Below, piece by piece: positions 58,741-64,000 of a stretch of 64,000 bases of DNA. This DNA comes from Gnetum montanum (Eukaryota > Streptophyta > Gnetopsida > Gnetales > Gnetaceae), in the NCBI GenBank assembly GCA_015680685.1, contig MNCI01021041.1, positions 32,956 to 96,955 of the forward strand, read 5' to 3'. Position 1 is the first letter of the stretch. Each line of letters opens with the position of its first letter. The notes under the pieces are model-generated. The model was given only the letters and a program-made list of their open reading frames with translations, did no database searches and was not told the origin of the DNA. Position numbers and translations under genes: made by a program.

Positions 58741-61700
58741 ATTGTCTAAATCTCATAAGTTCATATATCTAAGCTTCAATGAACTAGACATTGTAGAATC
58801 TGTTAGAAGCATTAAGAATCCCACCTATTCACAAGCTAAGAAATTCATTTCCAATGTATCTCCTCCCAAAAAATCATATAATCTTTACCTTATTATTTTC
58901 ATACTTTTAATTCATCTTCTAGCTTTAGCTTAATCAACTACATTTTCTTATTTATTTTGCTTTACGTTATTTCAGCTCACATTTTACAACTTTACTGTCA
59001 ACTTTAACTTTTTGAACATTATTTTTATCTACTACTTTGTTTTGTTTTTTCTTGTATTTTAGCTATCCACATAAAAAAATTAAAAATCCCATAAACATAG
59101 AAAACCATAAAGACATAAGCACATAAAACATGAAAGCCATAAACAATAGTTATTTGCATCATATTTTCCTGTATGATAGTTCTTAATCTCCGAAGCATTC
59201 AACCAAACACAAACACATCATCTCACAAAAATATCAAACATATCAAAAAACAATATCTTATCATTTCTTCCTTCTTATCCATAGGCATCTCCTATTTAGT
59301 TCCTATGGTTTTTGATCTCTCCTTCATCTTTCCCTTCATCATTTATTCATCATTTTCCCCAGTACATATTAAGTCTTTATCCCTTGATTAGTCTAAAGCC
59401 TAACTGCCATCATCCTACTTGTTCTCAAGCCATTATCAGCCTAATTGTCATCATTTTGAGCATTCTATCTATAACCACTTAGGGGCATTTTAGCTAGAGG
59501 CTCATTGATATTTACAACAACATTATTTGTTATCAAGTAATGACCATGTTCCAATTCATCTCAAGAATGATCCCTTCATCAGAAAAAATACAAAACAAGA
59601 AGATTAAGAATCATCAAATTTTTTCTAACTCATTTATATTTTATTACATTATTTTTATGGCCCCTCCCCCTCTTTATCTTCTAGTATTATTCTTCCAAGT
59701 TTCTCTCATATGATTTCAGCTATTTTCCTAATGTCATCTTATCCCACTCTACTAACTTTCTTCTATAGCATATAATGGTGAGGATATTTATTGGCAATCT
59801 GCATCATGTAGAGAGGAATGAGTGTTCTACTATTTTCAATTTCATACAAGGGTGTGTTGAGTTTGAGTAAGATAGGGAGGAAATCAAATCTATCAAGCAT
59901 CACTGATGATTAGAGTGTGGGATTTAGCCCTACCCCACGTCCATAGCATAACATATTATCCTAGTGTATAGGTGATGTCCCTCATTTCTTTTCCTAATTT
60001 TATTATTTTCTTAATTTTTCAAGTCTATTTTGTAAATCTATTTTCTTAGTTCTCTATTCTTTCATCTAACTCCCTTTCCTATCTCATTCCCATTCTTTTC
60101 ATCAGCATAGTTAGTGATAAATGAGTGACTTGTTCTATTTTGGTAAGGGTTTGTTGAGAGCATGAGTGGGACAAGATGTGAATATCATAAATGACATCCT
60201 TTTGATCATCTTAACTATAAGATTTAGCCATGCCCCCTTTATGTGGCATAGCACCATCCCCATGACTAGGTGTATTGGCTATATTCTAGTATTCTCCTCT
60301 TCTCTTACTTTGTTCTTATCATTTTTTGTTTTGTAGGTATATTAATTTAGTATCTAATCTCTTGTTGATGGACCCTCCTTTGACACCTCAGCAACATCCA
60401 TCAAGAGAGGATAATGCTATGTTCACTTTTTTGGTTGCTTCAAATTAAAATTAACTATGGTTTCAACATCGTTCCATGAAGATTTGTGCACAAAATCCTT
60501 CAAATACATCATTAAAAAACACATTTTAGGCTCTTAGGGATCACTGGGAACCATCTAAGATAATAATCTAATGTGTTGACTCAATTTTGCATGATCACTA
60601 AAAAACTATGGAATAAGTGTTGAAGCTAGTGTGGATCAAATTTTTTGTAAGTGTTGGAGTTGTCATTGATTCCACATCCTATGAGATTCTAAATAGTACA
60701 TCCTAAGCTTCCCTAACATCATAGATTTCAAATTTGGCAAATTTGATAGCTTGATCCTAAGTTCCTTGGGGTTGAAATTTTCTAAGTGTTGGAAATGATG
60801 GTATGTCAAATTGTGTTTTCTTCAACACCATAACATAAAATGCTTGAAAAAAAGCCTTAAAAGATGCATTTTTGACCTTTAGAGGCCTCTAGGGACCATT
60901 CAACATCATATCCTAACTTTTTGGAATCAATTTTGGCAACTTTGGAAAAATTCTAGAAAAAAAATCAAAAATTATTTCCAAGTATCATTGACATTGATGT
61001 TGCATTAGCATTAGCATTCACATTGATGCTAGTATCACAATTGCTATGACTCCTAACTCTTACCAAAATTGTATTCTAACATATGCAATGACCACATAGG
61101 ATCAGAATGACTCATTGGCAATAATTTTGGCACTTTAAGCTTCTAGAATTAGCACTTTTTTGTAGGTTTTTTGAAAATGGAAAAATGATATTTTCTGCTA
61201 AGTATGGAATATTAGCAAGGTTAGAACTCATCTTAGCATCTTCAAATCATCCCATACAGTAGGTTTGCAACATTCCATGGCATTACAAGTCTCTTAGCAC
61301 CCACAGGAGATCATTACACCTCTTTTGAAGTGTAGCATCGATACTCCAAAATGGCTAGTGTAACTAGTTGGCATGCCTCAACATAATTGACTAGTGCACC
61401 TTGGTGCAACCATTCGATATGGCCAATGAGTGTTAACATTACTGTTATCATCTTCAATGTTGCGGATCTCAACAAGCATGATTAATCTTGATGTCTAACA
61501 TCATCTCCTCATTTCCTAGCTTTTTGGCATCATCGCGACACCTTGCGATGTCAGTTCAAGGATCAACAGAGCTTTGGAGGTTCATTTTTGTTACTTTGGA
61601 AAATTTGCAAAAATTTTACTAAGTGCTGGTATTAGCATTAGCATCGTTGTCATCTTGATAGGTTGCTACATTTGTTGAAATTGAAGACTAGACTTGCTAT

Positions 61701-63071
61701 TTTTGAAATTAATGACAAGTTACAGTTAACTTTGAGTTCAATTTTAGCAACCATGGTGTAATGATAGAAAAATTTAATGTTGGAAATCAAATAGATCTAA
61801 GAAGAACAAATTTACCTCAAGATTCATGGACCTTAAAAAGGATCCAAGATGCCTTAGGCAGTCTTGTTAATTACCTAAGGACTTAAGAGTCTGTTACTAG
61901 GTGAGAACGAGCAAAAATGTGTGATAACATGTAAATATTAAATCCAAAATTGGAACCAAGAATTAATTAAGAGCAAATACAAAAAATATTTAGAAAAAAT
62001 ATGATAAAACAACTATAAACTTATATTAAGTTTGAACAAATATAGGATGAGGTAATATAAATAAAAAAGTCTTTGGGCTTTCAAAGTGTGGAATTGTGAA
62101 AGTTCTAGAAGTCACTGTAAAAGTGTTGTTGAAGCTCTAGTGTGTAGGTAGGTGGGCTGTGTTTTGTATTCTTCCCAAACATGCTTGCTTACTCAATCTA
62201 TAGGCTACAAATAGGTTCTTGATGTTCTTAATGATCAACACTAGTAAAATAAATTCAAGCTTTTAGATCTCTACTTTGCTCTAAACGTTTCAAGTTTGGA
62301 AGAGTTTTGATGATCCTTAAAAGTCCCTAAAATGATGTTGATTCTTAGTTTTATAGATCATGGTTTTTTATTTCTATGTTAACTTGGCCTAGGCAAGTTT
62401 TCATGCATTATGCACAACATATTTGGCACTTACTATGGCTAGAAACTATAGCACTTTTGAGCAATTACATTGGGAATGCCAACATTTTTGACATTATGAG
62501 CTTAATTACACTATTTTAGCATAATTCATGGTGTTTTTCATGTTCCACATTATGAATTATACTTTATTCATGGTAAGAATGCTCTAGGATTTTGACAAAA
62601 TAGGGCTACAAGATTGATTTTCCAAAAGGAAATCGAGGCATTTATTTGTACTCTCAAATCTAACTAGGATTACATGATAGAATTCAACCACCACGCTTCC
62701 CTGTTTAAATATGAATTTTCTTTGAGGTTTTTCATTGGTCCCTCTTTGTTATTGTTTTGAGGATTGACCCGAAATCCATTAACAAAGAATGTGAAACACT
62801 GCAGTAGGTTCATCACTAATGGTTCTTTCTCCACACTTGATTTTGTAGCTGTTGAATCATGACATGGAGTGCTCACGATGATGAAGTAAGGTTACCATGG
62901 AATGATGATAATTTAAAGTGAGATGTTTTGGCTAACTTGGATATTTGAAAATGGTTAAACAGGCTAATGAAGGATTCTAAATATTTTGACATCATGATTA
63001 TGCTATAGTGATATGCTCATTTGTTGATGAGGGCTTCATGCTTCATGCTTCATGCTTGAACTATTGGTTAC
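58741..63071. other. AT-rich repeat-derived sequence, no gene
   Basis: No supported gene. There is a diverged duplication of ~300-bp spacing (GGGATTTAGCCCTACCCCACG near 59,930 and AGATTTAGCCATGCCCCCTTT near 60,225) and irregular ATTAGCATTAGCAT-type stretches near 61,000 and 61,630. A short GCTTCATG tandem (63,033-63,057) precedes element D. Confidence 0.5.
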
Positions 63072-63981
63072 TGATGAGACGCGACATGCACTGTGCCGCG
63101 ATATCGCATCTTCCCCTGCGATATCGCGTACGCGATATTGCGGTCCGCCGCCATATCTATAAATAAGAGGCGGCACTCCCTTCATTTCCCAATCCTGGCT
63201 AGAAGTAGCGAAGCTCTGGCAGATTGATCACTCCAGAGTTAGAATTTTTCCCATGTGCCCGCAGTAGGAGTCCTAGAGTGAACGGCTCTTTATTCGAGCA
63301 GCTTGTAACCTGAACCCAAGTTGTGTACGGCAATAAAGATGAACTTGATTGGATAAACCTTGCAGTACATGGTTTTATTGTTGTTTATTTATCGCTTTCC
63401 TAGTGCGCACAAGTACGACTTGATTACGAGCGTCTACGGATGTGTACGACTAGTCAAGGAATCGGCTACTCATTGCTAGGCTAGAATGTGTGATAAGTAC
63501 GACTTAGTTACGAGCACCCACAGGTGTGTACGGCTAGCTAAGGAATCGACTGCTTATCACACTTAAGCTAAATAGGTGCCTCAGTACGACCACTTCGAGC
63601 ACTTGCGTTATGTGTGGTGATCCCAGTGACGATTAGCGTTTGGTAAGCCACAGTTGCATAGTTTGGGGTGTGTCCGGTAAGTGGGAACGGATGCTGACGC
63701 TAGTTAATTTAGACTTAGGACATTAGATAGAGTTAGTTAGTTTCTTAACCCTTTTCCCTGATAGCATAGAAGATAAACTGAAAAATACCAAAAAAATCAC
63801 ATACCTCAGACTTGCTTAACCATACACCATGACACTTACAAGCAAGCCTGGGAAGACAACGAACGATTAACCCCAAGTGTTTCTTGTGGTGTTAAGGCAT
63901 TTAGTCTGCGGAGTTCTACCAGATCGTGCGTGCATGCTTGTATTCGTATGGTTGAGTGTAAGGGTACCTCGCCACTCATCA
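63072..63981 (+). repeat. Element D: 5' LTR
   Basis: 910 bp, TGATGAGACG...CTCATCA, followed by a PBS, so it is a 5' LTR of an element leaving the window. U3 has three GCGATATCGC-type palindromes (63,094-63,143), TATA box TATAAATA at 63,158-63,165. U5 has two ~84-bp tandem copies starting GTACGACTTGATTACGAGC at 63,413 and 63,497. GTTAC at 63,067-63,071 would be one target duplication copy. Confidence 0.9.
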
Positions 63982-63982
63982 T

Positions 63983-64000
63983 TGGCGCCGTTGCCGGGGA
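63983..64000 (+). other. Element D primer binding site (tRNA-Asp)
   Basis: TGGCGCCGTTGCCGGGGA, identical to the element A PBS, one base after the LTR and ending exactly at the window edge. Confidence 0.9.

Overview
This window is nuclear DNA from a seed plant. It is AT-rich, carries a many-exon gene with canonical GT-AG introns, and contains plant-type LTR retrotransposons, LINEs and tRNA-derived SINEs. I cannot name the species. The long, transposon-filled introns suggest a large repeat-rich genome, possibly a gymnosperm or a large-genome angiosperm. The only host gene I can support is one callose synthase (glucan-synthase-like) gene on the minus strand. Its start codon is at 42,494 and its stop codon at 2,593-2,595. 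I reconstructed 51 coding exons by reading splice sites and comparing with remembered Arabidopsis GSL8/CALS10 and GSL10/CALS9. All phases join, there is no premature stop, and the total is 5,739 nt (1,912 residues plus stop). The best fit is the GSL8/CALS10 side of the CALS9/CALS10 clade, so the gene should make callose at the cell plate and plasmodesmata. One intron uses a GC donor. 

Layout: 1-2,592 is gene-free 3' flank with two tandem duplications. 2,593-42,494 is the callose synthase gene, whose long introns hold a degraded L1-type LINE tail (12.9-13.8 kb), LINE endonuclease pieces (17.8-18.3 and 22.8-24.1 kb), RTE-type LINE pieces (10.5-11.1, 19.3-19.7, 31.6-32.3 and 36.4 kb), a probable LTR element (about 35.0-37.9 kb), SINEs (10.0 and 40.6 kb) and several tandem duplications. 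42.5-44.0 kb is promoter and intergenic DNA with a tRNA-like SINE head. 

44,003-57,734 is a retrotransposon nest. A minus-strand 3' LTR (element C) abuts a 5'-truncated plus-strand element B. B is interrupted by a minus-strand element A (46,546-54,507, perfect 5-bp duplication CATGC), and A is itself interrupted by a solo LTR (49,795-50,596, perfect 5-bp duplication CCTTA). Elements A and B are one Ty3/gypsy-like family that carries gag and protease coding but no visible reverse transcriptase, RNase H or integrase. The primer binding site of A matches the 3' end of tRNA-Asp. The LTR promoters carry arrays of a palindromic octamer (CGATATCG, or CGTCGACG in element C) just upstream of a TATA box. 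57,735-63,071 is degenerate repeat DNA including a gypsy protease remnant. 63,072-64,000 is the 5' LTR and primer binding site of another element (D) that runs off the window.
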